DNA from: Dehalococcoidia bacterium
Lineage (GTDB): Bacteria > Chloroflexota > Dehalococcoidia > SAR202 > UBA11138
Assembly (NCBI GenBank): GCA_012270625.1
Contig: JAAXHZ010000325.1
Location: 1-11,570 of the forward strand
Direction of reading: 5' to 3'
Length of the DNA: 11,570 bases
Part shown: positions 1-6,596 of the stretch, piece after piece
How the letters are laid out: each line of letters starts with the position of its first letter
Numbering within the stretch: the first letter of the stretch is position 1
Notes under the pieces: model-generated
Databases searched by the model: none
What the model saw: the letters and a program-made list of their open reading frames with translations, nothing else
Told to the model about the DNA's origin: nothing
Made by a program: the position numbers and the translations under genes

Positions 1-65
1 TAAAACTGTCTCAACCTCGGCAGGTTGTCGGTCCAGATAATGACGCCGTTCATATGTCCGATCAT
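1..65 (-). CDS. VOC-family (glyoxalase/dioxygenase-like) protein, N-terminal fragment
   Basis: Only about 21 codons are in the window; the gene runs off the left edge. The minus strand from 65 reads MIGHMNGVIIWTDNLPRLRQ and then F. This is the usual opening of VOC-superfamily proteins: a first beta strand, then a short helix ending in 'L..FY', as in glyoxalase I/bleomycin-resistance/extradiol dioxygenase-type domains. A GGAGG Shine-Dalgarno (76-80, minus strand) sits 10 bases before the ATG at 65. An in-frame ATG at 53 is the alternative start. It follows the phosphotriesterase-family gene on the same strand after about 214 bases and may belong to the same catabolic group. The family includes metal-dependent lyases, isomerases and ring-cleaving dioxygenases, so no reaction can be assigned. 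The fragment is too short to be certain. Confidence 0.55.
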   Translation of the reverse strand, partial: MIGHMNGVIIWTDNLPRLRQF

Positions 66-105
66 CTTGATCGTGCCTCCGCTTTTCTCCGTTGACTCGG
101 ACGGC

Positions 106-273
106 TATAATGGCGGCCAGGGAATCGGGTGGTGGTTGTTGACAGCCTATGGAAGTGTCCCTGGAAAGGAGGTTGCGCGTTGGATAGCAGTATTAGGAGG
201 TGCTCCGGGTAGGTGTTCTCTGGAACACCTCCAAAGTGGAAGAGTCCGCTGCCATGCAGCGGACTCTTCTTTT
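106..273 (+). other. Unassigned intergenic stretch with plus-strand signals (candidate small RNA)
   Basis: This non-coding gap between two minus-strand genes carries an ordered set of plus-strand signals. There is a perfect TATAAT at 106-111, although no good -35 box lies 16-18 bases upstream. An AAAGGAGGT Shine-Dalgarno follows near 165-173, then a possible TTG start at 180 for a ten-codon peptide (MDSSIRRCSG) ending at a TAG. Next come an 8-bp hairpin (211-218 with 223-230, loop TCTG) and the strong hairpin at 239-269 followed by TTTT. GGAGGTG at 196-202 could also pair with CACCTCC at 226-232, giving an alternative fold. This could be a roughly 155-nt terminated transcript or chance. No downstream plus-strand gene would be controlled by it. 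Confidence 0.25.
239..273. terminator. Strong hairpin, intrinsic terminator after the phosphotriesterase-family gene
   Basis: A 14-bp inverted repeat (239-252 with 256-269) has a 3-base CAT loop. It begins 10 bases after the minus-strand stop codon at 280. The T-rich tail (TTTT, 270-273) is on the plus-strand side; the minus-strand side continues as CACTTTGG, a poor U-tract. By position it is probably the 3' end of the minus-strand mRNA, but by sequence it is a better terminator for a plus-strand transcript. Confidence 0.6.
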
Positions 274-279
274 CTACTG

Positions 280-1236
280 CTATCTCTCCCCGGCGAAGAA
301 GCGCCTTGGGTTATCGATGAAGATGTTGTCTATGTCCTCGGCCGCTGCGCCCAGATCCCTGAGCCTCGGAATCACGCGACGGGTGATGAACAGGTAGCCG
401 TCGGGATTGTACTGGCGTCGCTGCTCCTGCATCTCCTCGCTTGCGATGCTGAGAGTTACGGACCAGTCGTGCCCGAGCATGATTCGCCGTCCCCATCCTG
501 CCTGTATCAGCTTCCAGGCTGTCTCGGTCCTGCCTTCCCAATCGGGGGTCAGATCCGTCTTTCTGCCCGGGTACCTGTCGAGGCCGATCCAGACGCCCTT
601 TTCGAGAAGTCCGATCAGGTACTCGGTGTCCGTGGTGTCGTTGCTGTGGCCGACATAGACGCGGTTCAGATCGACTCCCTCATCCTCGAAGATGCGCACC
701 TGCTGTTCGCCGACGCGCTCGGGAGCCCATGTGTGAGTCGAGATCGGTACGTCTGTCGCCTTCTGGGCGCGGGCGGCGGCGCGCAGGATTATCTCTCCCT
801 CTGGGGTCACTCCGCCCATGTCGTTGGCGACCTTGATGATGCCGGCCTTGATGCCGGTTCCCTCTATTCCTTCTTCGATCTCGCGCTGATAGAGGCTGGC
901 AACGACGTCAGGATCGGCTGTCCAGAAGACGCGCGGGATGTCTCGCCAGGTGCCGGTGGCGCAGATGACATTTACGCCAGAGTCACGGGATACTTGCTCC
1001 AGGAGCCTTATGTCGCGTCCGAGGTCGATCGTGGTGACGTCAATGATTGTGCGCAGTCCCTCAGAGTATGCCGTACTCAGGTCGGCGATCCCGCGTTCGA
1101 TTGTTCCTTCGCGGTCTATGAACTCGGGATAGACGTACTGGATCCCCGCGGAAGTTACGATCACGTGCTCGTGGGACAGGGTGAAGCCCAAGTCTGCGGT
1201 GTCCATTGGCCCCAGTACTGAGTTGATCGTCGCCAT
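280..1236 (-). CDS. Phosphotriesterase-family metal-dependent hydrolase (lactonase-like)
   Basis: This 318-residue protein belongs to the amidohydrolase superfamily, phosphotriesterase (PTE) branch, whose members hydrolyse lactones, carboxyl esters or phosphotriesters at a binuclear metal centre. All metal ligands are visible: H22 and H24 (in SHEHV), K135 as the likely carboxylated bridging lysine (GIIKVA), H168 (STHTW), H197 (VGHSNDT) and D257 (LGHDW). Length matches the family. I chose the ATG at 1236 rather than the upstream in-frame start at 1314 because a GGGAGAG ribosome site lies just before it and MATINSVLGPM is a typical PTE-family opening. The extra 26 residues of the longer version look like leader. 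It is the last clear gene of the minus-strand catabolic group, 122 bases after the FAH-family gene and followed at once by a strong hairpin. PTE-like lactonase is likelier than true organophosphate hydrolase, but substrate cannot be read from sequence. Confidence 0.9.
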   Translation of the reverse strand: MATINSVLGPMDTADLGFTLSHEHVIVTSAGIQYVYPEFIDREGTIERGIADLSTAYSEGLRTIIDVTTIDLGRDIRLLEQVSRDSGVNVICATGTWRDIPRVFWTADPDVVASLYQREIEEGIEGTGIKAGIIKVANDMGGVTPEGEIILRAAARAQKATDVPISTHTWAPERVGEQQVRIFEDEGVDLNRVYVGHSNDTTDTEYLIGLLEKGVWIGLDRYPGRKTDLTPDWEGRTETAWKLIQAGWGRRIMLGHDWSVTLSIASEEMQEQRRQYNPDGYLFITRRVIPRLRDLGAAAEDIDNIFIDNPRRFFAGER

Positions 1237-1358
1237 AGTATGCTCTCCCGGTGCGATTGATTCAGGAACGATTCCGAAACTTGGTGAGTGAATACTATCG
1301 GAACCGGAAATCACAATCCAGCTACTCAGACTGCCTGCCGATGTACGGCGCGGATCGC

Positions 1359-2141
1359 CTACTCCCCAGCGACCACGGGGTTGCTGAGTGTGCCGATGCC
1401 GTCAATCTCAACGTCCACCGTGTCCCCGGCCTTCATGTTCTGGGTAGCGCCGTCGGTGCCCATCCATATCATGTCGCCTGGGTAGAGAGTGAGATAGCGG
1501 GTCATCTCGCTGATGTAGTGGGCTACGCCAAAGATCATGCTGTTGGTCGCGAACTGCGACATGACCTCGCCGTTGATGCGCACAGTCGTCTGGAGACTGT
1601 CTAGATCGACGTCAGTCTCTATCCACGGACCCATCGGCTTGAACGTGTCAGCGTTCTTGGCGCGCCAGAGTGTTCTGTCTCCGGCCTGCCACGTGCGTTC
1701 GCTAACGTCGTTTCCGATGGTGTAGCCGAGAATGCAGTCGAGCGCCTCGTCCTCGGAGACGCGCTTGACCGTTTTGCCAATGACCACTACAAGCTCACCC
1801 TCGTATTGGACCTGCTCTGTCGCGTCAGAAGGGATGACAATCGGCTCGCCGTGCGCGATCAGGGCGTTGTTCGCCCTGTATCCAATGTCGGCCTTCTCCG
1901 GCAGATCAGGCTCCCGGCCCAGCAGGGCAGCGGCCTCACGTACATGCTCTTCGTAGTTGATGCCGGCCGCGTAGAAGGTCAGCGGAACGAATGGGACACG
2001 TATCTGAACGGCAGTAAGGGGGAACCTGTGTCCGGTCCTGGTGTACTGCCCGAGGGGCGTCCCTGACACCTCCTCGATACTGTTGTCCTCGACTATTCCG
2101 TAGCTGGCGGTTCCGCCGTACTGGTATCTAATCCACTTCAT
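1359..2141 (-). CDS. Fumarylacetoacetate hydrolase (FAH) family protein
   Basis: This 260-residue protein has the FAH-superfamily fold, whose members hydrolyse, isomerise or decarboxylate beta-diketo or 2-oxo acids, commonly at the end of aromatic ring catabolism. The N-terminal 50 residues form the small domain. The catalytic domain starts with VPLTFYAAGINYEEHVREA, which carries the conserved N-Y-x-x-H region (H66). Divalent-metal ligands are E114 and E116 (YEGELVVVIG) and D145 (GNDVSER), followed by the AKNADTFKPMGP substrate loop (161-172). The C-terminus has the family's GD.v.veIdGiG.L.NPV ending. The ATG at 2141 has a strong GGAGG Shine-Dalgarno six bases away. It lies 102 bases after the alpha/beta hydrolase stop on the same strand. 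Acylpyruvate hydrolase, oxaloacetate decarboxylase-like and HpcE-like activities are all possible. Confidence 0.9.
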   Translation of the reverse strand: MKWIRYQYGGTASYGIVEDNSIEEVSGTPLGQYTRTGHRFPLTAVQIRVPFVPLTFYAAGINYEEHVREAAALLGREPDLPEKADIGYRANNALIAHGEPIVIPSDATEQVQYEGELVVVIGKTVKRVSEDEALDCILGYTIGNDVSERTWQAGDRTLWRAKNADTFKPMGPWIETDVDLDSLQTTVRINGEVMSQFATNSMIFGVAHYISEMTRYLTLYPGDMIWMGTDGATQNMKAGDTVDVEIDGIGTLSNPVVAGE

Positions 2142-2243
2142 GGTCTCCCTCCAAGACGATTGCCGGCTGCTCCAGCCAGCCCTTCAGCAGATAGAAACGG
2201 GAAGAACGGTTCGACTACGAGCCCAAGATGAGTCTTCTCAGTG

Positions 2244-3134
2244 TCAGCGCGTGCTGTCGCGGATGAAATCTCCGATCCGTTCGATCGCCTGCTGACCTTC
2301 ATCCAGAAGAGGAGCGAACAGGTGCCAGACGTGGATCATCTCTTTCCACGGCTCGAAGGTAGTGTTCACACCCGCCTTGGCCGCCTGATACGCAAGTCGT
2401 GTCGCATCGTCGTAAAGAGTCTCGCGGGTTCCGACCTGGATCAGCAGCGGCGGCAGTCCCGACAGGTCGGCGTACAGGGGCGCGGCCAGCGGCGAACGGG
2501 GGTCTGCGCCGTCCAGGTACACACCCGCCATTGCTACCAGGCCCTCGCGCTGCACCATAGGGTCTGCGGCGGCTCGGCTTGTCATCGACTCCCCGATACC
2601 CTCCATGTCCACCCATGGAGAGAGACACGCGCCGCATGATGGGAGGGGAAGCCCCTGGTCCCTGACGCTGACGAGCGTCGCGACGGTCAGCCCGCCACCC
2701 GCTGAGTCGCCGGCGACGGAGAGCGCTGAGGGGTCGGTTCCCTGGTCCAGCAGCCAACGGTACGCTGACACCGCATCTTCTACGGGAGCCGGAAACGGGT
2801 TCTCTGGCGCGAGCCGGTAGTCGATCACAAGCACACTGCCCGCAGTCGCTGAGGAGAGCCGCCTCGCCAGCTCGCGATGCGTCGCCGGAGAGCCGATCAC
2901 ATAACCTCCGCCGTGCAGGTAAAGGGTGACGCTGTCTCCCGACGCTCCATTGGCCCTGACCACCTCTGCCGGTACACCGTTGGCTTCGACTTTGCTGATC
3001 GCGGCCTCGGTGTCTCCGCCGACATGCGCGGCCAGGCGCTCGAATCCGTCTCGCGAATCCTCGACCGTTGGGTTCTCAGGCCGCTCGCGACTTGTGAGAA
3101 GTTCGATGACCGATTCAAGCTGAGCTATGGACAT
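2244..3134 (-). CDS. Alpha/beta hydrolase, HSL (hormone-sensitive lipase) family esterase
   Basis: This 296-residue hydrolase has the hallmarks of family IV esterases. HGGG (74-77, in LYLHGGGYVIGS) forms the oxyanion hole, DYRLAPENPFPAPVED follows at 105-120, and the nucleophile is Ser144 in GDSAGG. The likely acid is E238 in VGTRETLYDDA, where most relatives have Asp, and the catalytic histidine is H268 (MIHVWH). There is no signal peptide, so it is cytoplasmic. The family hydrolyses short-chain acyl esters. The ATG at 3134 follows an AGAGG ribosome site about 8 bases away. The gene starts 26 bases after the monooxygenase stop, which argues for co-transcription. A Baeyer-Villiger-type product of that monooxygenase would be a natural ester substrate, but that is inference. 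Confidence 0.9.
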   Translation of the reverse strand: MSIAQLESVIELLTSRERPENPTVEDSRDGFERLAAHVGGDTEAAISKVEANGVPAEVVRANGASGDSVTLYLHGGGYVIGSPATHRELARRLSSATAGSVLVIDYRLAPENPFPAPVEDAVSAYRWLLDQGTDPSALSVAGDSAGGGLTVATLVSVRDQGLPLPSCGACLSPWVDMEGIGESMTSRAAADPMVQREGLVAMAGVYLDGADPRSPLAAPLYADLSGLPPLLIQVGTRETLYDDATRLAYQAAKAGVNTTFEPWKEMIHVWHLFAPLLDEGQQAIERIGDFIRDSTR

Positions 3135-3160
3135 TCGCTGATCCTCTCGTTTCCGTGTGT

Positions 3161-4426
3161 TCAGTCGCCGCTGGGTTGAGCGCCCAGCCGCTCCAGGATG
3201 GTTGATCCGTTCTCACTCTGAGGCTCCTGCGGTCTGCCCAGCCGTTCCATGAGAACCGGATACGATTCGACCGGAGGAACGTCGTCCATGAATTCGACCT
3301 GCTGGATGCGCTTCCTGGCGGCCTGCACGTAAGGGGTCAGCTCTTCCAGCTTGGCTTTCTGCCTGTCGATGTCCCGTCTTTTGAACTCCGGCAGGACCTC
3401 CCGCGCGAACAGTCGCAGCGACTCGCAGATATGCTCGTGGCGATTCCGTCCACCCTGCTGGATGAAGACCACCTGGTCTACCCCGGCCTCCTCGTAGATG
3501 CGCAGCGTGTCTCGCACCTGTTCGGGATTGCCTATACAGCCAGTGGGGCCGCGCTCCTTGGGGCCGTTTGCCAGGAAGTCCTCCCAGATGTCGAACCTTC
3601 CGGGCACGTGTGTTCCTGTGGCGTAGAAGTGGCTGAGCGCATATCCGAAGAACTGGAACCCTTCGAGGCCACGCTCTACCGCCGTGTCGCTGTCCTCGTG
3701 ACACATGAATCCGGTAACCATTGCGATGTTGGGATTCACGTCCAGCCCAATCGGCCGGCACTCTGACTTGAAAGTATCGTAGTATTCCGAAACCCAGTGC
3801 CGCGCCTCGTCTGCATCGACGAATGCGAATGTTAGCGCGCCGACTCCAAGCTGGGCGGCGAGCTTGATCGTCTCGCGGTTGGAGCACGCGACCCAGATCG
3901 GTGGGTGGGGGCGCTGCAACGGCCTGGGGACAACGCTTCTGTGCGGCATCGAGAAGTACTTGCCATTGAATCCTGGATACGGGTCCGAGGCCATCATCTT
4001 CGCGGTCTCACGGACCGTCTCCATCCACATGTCCCTCTTCTCTTGAGGATCGACGCCGAACCCTTCCAACTCGATGCGTGAGCTTGACTCTCCGGTACCC
4101 CACTCGACTCGGCCGTCGCTGACGAGATCGAGGGTCGCCAGTCTCTCAGCGACACGCGCTGGATGGTTGTATCCTGGCGGCATCAGGACTATGCCGTGTC
4201 CAAGTCGGATGTGCGTGGTGCGCTGGCTGCACGCGGCCAGAAACACCTCCGGCGCAGATGAGTGAGAGTATTCCTCCAGAAAGTGGTGCTCGACCTCCCA
4301 AACGTAGTCGATGCCCAGCCGGTCGGCGAGTTCGACCTGGTGGAGCGCTTCCTTGAACAGTCGGTGTTCGTCACCCGCATTCCAGGGTCGGGGGATCTGA
4401 TGCTCGTAGAAAATCCCGAATTTCAT
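3161..4426 (-). CDS. LLM-class (luciferase-like) flavin-dependent monooxygenase
   Basis: This 421-residue protein belongs to the bacterial luciferase-like family: FMN-dependent TIM-barrel enzymes that oxygenate organic substrates using reduced flavin supplied by a partner reductase. The N-terminus MKFGIFYEHQIPRPW is typical. So are VWEVEHHFLEEYS (42-54), the HGIVLMPPGYNHPARVAERL segment (77-96), the DGRVEWGTGES loop (104-114) and the C-terminal GCIGNPEQVRDTLRIYEEAG block (296-315). Barrel homology ends near residue 348. The last 70 or so residues are a charged, helix-rich tail beyond the usual 330-380 residue length. It heads the minus-strand catabolic group, with its own promoter 28 bases upstream. 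No strong Shine-Dalgarno precedes the ATG. Reduced FMN must come from elsewhere, since no flavin reductase is in the window. Family is certain; substrate is not. Confidence 0.92.
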   Translation of the reverse strand: MKFGIFYEHQIPRPWNAGDEHRLFKEALHQVELADRLGIDYVWEVEHHFLEEYSHSSAPEVFLAACSQRTTHIRLGHGIVLMPPGYNHPARVAERLATLDLVSDGRVEWGTGESSSRIELEGFGVDPQEKRDMWMETVRETAKMMASDPYPGFNGKYFSMPHRSVVPRPLQRPHPPIWVACSNRETIKLAAQLGVGALTFAFVDADEARHWVSEYYDTFKSECRPIGLDVNPNIAMVTGFMCHEDSDTAVERGLEGFQFFGYALSHFYATGTHVPGRFDIWEDFLANGPKERGPTGCIGNPEQVRDTLRIYEEAGVDQVVFIQQGGRNRHEHICESLRLFAREVLPEFKRRDIDRQKAKLEELTPYVQAARKRIQQVEFMDDVPPVESYPVLMERLGRPQEPQSENGSTILERLGAQPSGD

Positions 4427-4453
4427 GTCAAGTCCACAGGGGGAAGTGTGGCG

Positions 4454-4482
4454 AGTGTAGCAACGGCCCCAGAGACCGTCAA
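4454..4482 (-). promoter_or_regulatory. Sigma-70-type promoter for the flavin monooxygenase gene
   Basis: Reading the minus strand, TTGACG (4482-4477) is followed after 17 bases by TACACT (4459-4454), preceded by an extended -10 TGC. Transcription would start near 4447, giving a leader of about 21 bases before the ATG at 4426. This places a transcription start between thyX and the monooxygenase, so the catabolic genes need not depend on read-through from thyX. Confidence 0.6.
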
Positions 4483-4533
4483 TAAGCGGTGATGAAAGGC
4501 GCGACAGGCTAGCCGCGACGAGTGTCCGCTGGC

Positions 4534-5334
4534 CTACACTTTTGAGTATTCGGGTGCGGCGACCTGCGTCCCGTCGGGAAGGTCGGAGACCCTGAAGTCG
4601 CCGAACATCAGGGGGGACTCCTTTTGCAGCAAGTGGAGCACCTGTATGGCGAGAGACCTGATCTCCCAGTCGGCGAACGGCGCGGCGCGCATCTCTATGA
4701 AGTGTCTCCAGGCGCGCACGTTTCCGGTGACGAATATCTTGGTCTCAGTCGCATTCGGCAGAACCGCGCGGGCCGCTTGACGGATGGCTTTGCGGCGGTC
4801 CGTGCTGCGCTCGAATCTGTCTCGTGGAAGGACTGACTCCAGCTCTCCTACCAGATTCACGTAGCTCTCGGCTGCGGACTCCAGCGCCTCCTCGAGAACG
4901 GCTCGCGCCTCGTCCGCCGCGCCGTTTTCCCCGACCAGCGCCGGTGGAAGCACGAACGACCCCTCAGTCTCGTCAACGTATCGCTGCGACCTCTGGCTGT
5001 ACGCGAATCCTGCGCGGTGCCTGACCAGCTCGTGTGTGAGACTGCGAGAGACGCCGGTGAAGACGAAGCCGTAATTGACGTGCTCGAACACCGACCCGTC
5101 CTTGGAGCTGAGCAGGTTATATATGAAGTCAGCGATGTCTCGGCGACCGCGTCCGAAGCTCATGTAGCATAGACGGGCCGAAACTTCGATGATCGCCTCG
5201 GCCTCGGAATCACCCGCGCGGATGCTGTCGGGAATCTCGGGCAGCTCCTCGTCGAGCAGGAAGGCCGCTATCTGCTCCCAATCTACTGATGGTCTGCTGA
5301 CAAGGTAAACCTTGGGGCCTGAACTGTACTTCAT
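4534..5334 (-). CDS. thyX: FAD-dependent thymidylate synthase ThyX
   Basis: ThyX makes dTMP from dUMP, using methylenetetrahydrofolate as carbon donor and NADPH-reduced FAD as hydride source; it replaces ThyA in many bacteria. The 266-residue protein carries the diagnostic ThyX motif RHR (105-107) with S113, S116, R118 and Y119 (RHRAGFAYSQRSQRY). EHVNYGFVFTGVSRSLTHELV (split here as EHVNYGFVFTG, residues 84-94, and VSRSLTHELV, 95-104) lies just before it. Near the C-terminus ATETKIFVTGNVRAWRHFI contains the conserved N-x-R-x-W-x-H-F element. The ATG at 5334 is preceded by a GGGAGG ribosome site with a 9-base spacer. It sits between aroE (102 bases upstream) and the monooxygenase (107 bases downstream), all on the minus strand. 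I saw no convincing terminator after it and no strong promoter before it. Confidence 0.96.
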   Translation of the reverse strand: MKYSSGPKVYLVSRPSVDWEQIAAFLLDEELPEIPDSIRAGDSEAEAIIEVSARLCYMSFGRGRRDIADFIYNLLSSKDGSVFEHVNYGFVFTGVSRSLTHELVRHRAGFAYSQRSQRYVDETEGSFVLPPALVGENGAADEARAVLEEALESAAESYVNLVGELESVLPRDRFERSTDRRKAIRQAARAVLPNATETKIFVTGNVRAWRHFIEMRAAPFADWEIRSLAIQVLHLLQKESPLMFGDFRVSDLPDGTQVAAPEYSKV

Positions 5335-5436
5335 TGGGGTTGGCCTCCCTAAGATGCTCGCAACGTCACACTCAATTGGACGCCCCAGATTGGACTAGCA
5401 TCAAGGAATCTGTAGGTCAGTAGTTGTCAGAAAGAA

Positions 5437-6285
5437 CTACAATCCCAGAGCTCGGCGAGCAGCCTCGAACATCACGTCCACTGGCGCCTCCTTGCCTGTC
5501 CATCGTGACCACGCCGCGGCTCCCTGATATACCAGCATCGGGAGTCCTCCTACCACCCGCGCTCCGACCTCCTCGGCAGACTTTAGCAGGGGAGTATCTG
5601 GTGGGTTGTACACCATGTCGTACACAACGCAGCCTGATGTGATCACGCCAGCAGGGATGGGCGAGGCATCCTCGACGGGACCGTGCAGCATACCGACGGA
5701 GGTCGAGTTTACCAGCAAGTCGGCTCGCTCGCAGAGAGGCCCAAGTGCGGTATCTGAGATACCGATGGCGTGCGCTTCAATTCCCTGTTCAGAGATTTCT
5801 TCCGCAAGCGACAGGGCGCGTTCCAGCGTGCGATTGGCGATTGTGAGTGAGCCGACACCGGAGTCGGCCAGCGCATGCGCTGCGGCGCGCGCGGCTCCTC
5901 CGGCGCCTACCAGCACTGCATCGAGTCCGGCAGGTTCGATGTTTCCCCAGACCTTGAGGGAGGTTATGAAGCCGTCGGCGTCGGTGTTAGTGCCCAAAAG
6001 TCTGCTGTTACTGTTGACGATGGTGTTGACGGCGCCGATGCGAGCTGCCAGGTCGTCGACCTCGTCCAGATGTTCGATTACCGCCTGCTTGTGGGGAACA
6101 GTGACGTTGGCTCCCAGGTATAGGTCGCTACGGAGTTTGCCGACCTCGTCAGCCAGCGCGTCGGGATGAGTCTCCCAAGCGTCGTATGAGGCGTCGATGC
6201 CAGCTTGGTCGAACGCCGCCTGGTGCATTGGCGGAGAGATTGAATGACTGATGGGGTAACCGAATATTCCGGCGCGTAGAGTCAA
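5437..6285 (-). CDS. aroE: Shikimate dehydrogenase (NADP+), AroE
   Basis: AroE reduces 3-dehydroshikimate to shikimate with NADPH, the fourth step of chorismate synthesis. The 282-residue protein shows the shikimate-binding GYPISHSISPPMHQAAF block (9-25), NVTVPHK with catalytic Lys66, GAVNTI (84-89) and NTDADGF with catalytic Asp102. The Rossmann motif is VGAGGAARA (126-134), followed by NRT (151-153), the NADP-phosphate-binding signature. VNSTSVGM and the C-terminal GGLPMLVYQGAAAW complete the family pattern. It starts with TTG at 6285, supported by an AGGAG ribosome site 8 bases upstream and by the position of the first conserved residues. No better start exists. It is divergent from the amide-hydrolase operon across 100 bases. 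A terminator after the stop is not apparent. Confidence 0.96.
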   Translation of the reverse strand: MTLRAGIFGYPISHSISPPMHQAAFDQAGIDASYDAWETHPDALADEVGKLRSDLYLGANVTVPHKQAVIEHLDEVDDLAARIGAVNTIVNSNSRLLGTNTDADGFITSLKVWGNIEPAGLDAVLVGAGGAARAAAHALADSGVGSLTIANRTLERALSLAEEISEQGIEAHAIGISDTALGPLCERADLLVNSTSVGMLHGPVEDASPIPAGVITSGCVVYDMVYNPPDTPLLKSAEEVGARVVGGLPMLVYQGAAAWSRWTGKEAPVDVMFEAARRALGL

Positions 6286-6385
6286 GTCCGCTGCTCCTAT
6301 TTTGGCGCTGTCAAGTGGCAGAACGAGTATATCCGAAACTTCACCTCCAACGTGCTAACATTGGAACAACTGGGGAGGTGACACA
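6286..6385. promoter_or_regulatory. Divergent intergenic region between aroE and the amide-hydrolase operon
   Basis: These 100 bases must hold the promoters of both divergent units. On the minus strand TATACT (6331-6326) is a good -10 hexamer for aroE, giving a leader of about 34 bases, but no good -35 box lies at standard distance. On the plus strand TAACAT (6356-6361), with an extended TGC before it, could serve the operon, leaving a very short leader before the Shine-Dalgarno at 6374. No operator-like palindrome is evident. Confidence 0.35.
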
Positions 6386-6595
6386 TTGGAATCTGAGGAT
6401 AGGACGTCGCTCGAGCAGGAGCTGCTCTTTGCGGTCGTGAAAGAGAAGTACGGAAACCTGCTCACCGAAGAGCAGCTGGACGAGGTACGGAAGTCCGTGC
6501 TCGGACTGCGGAGCTTCACGCAGCCGCTGCGGTCGGTCCGGCTGACAAACGACATCGAGCCGTTCTCCACATTCAGGCCGTACAGGGGTGACTGA
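6386..6595 (+). CDS. Small GatC/AtzG-like amidase partner protein
   Basis: This 69-residue acidic protein starts with TTG, supported by a very strong GGGGAGGTG ribosome site (6372-6380). It ends one base before the amidase ATG, so the two are translationally coupled. The sequence LTEEQLDEVRKSVLGLRSF (26-44), followed by a short link and IEPFSTFRP (57-65), resembles GatC, the small subunit that wraps around the GatA amidase in the tRNA-dependent amidotransferase. It is also like AtzG, the small partner of the AtzE biuret amidase, where the same helices lead into a Pro-rich '.P.FRP' tail. The likely role is to stabilise the following amidase. No GatB gene is here, so a tRNA amidotransferase role is unlikely. 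The assignment rests on pattern and position, not on strong identity. Confidence 0.7.
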   Translation: MESEDRTSLEQELLFAVVKEKYGNLLTEEQLDEVRKSVLGLRSFTQPLRSVRLTNDIEPFSTFRPYRGD

Positions 6596-6596
6596 C

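Noticed and set aside
139..144. TTGACA on the plus strand as a -35 box
   Set aside because: No -10-like hexamer lies 16-18 bases downstream; the TATAAT at 106 is upstream of it.
25..1221. Long plus-strand open frame of 398 codons opposite the phosphotriesterase-family gene
   Set aside because: It is antisense to a gene with a complete set of metal ligands, has no recognisable domain, no ribosome site at its start, and runs through the strong hairpin at 239-269. It is a GC-driven shadow.
1237..1314. Upstream in-frame extension (26 residues) of the phosphotriesterase-family protein
   Set aside because: The ATG at 1236 has a ribosome site and matches the usual start of the family; the extension has no conserved feature.
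1290..1330. Possible promoter before the phosphotriesterase-family gene (minus strand TTGTGA, 16 bases, TATTCA)
   Set aside because: Both hexamers are poor matches, and the gene can be transcribed with the upstream same-strand genes.
2142..2243. Small GGCTG/CAGCC inverted repeat near 2164-2176
   Set aside because: Only five base pairs and no T-tract; too weak to call a terminator or operator.
5335..5436. Search for a promoter or terminator between aroE and thyX
   Set aside because: No hairpin with a T-tract and no paired -35/-10 at proper spacing was found. The two genes may be co-transcribed.
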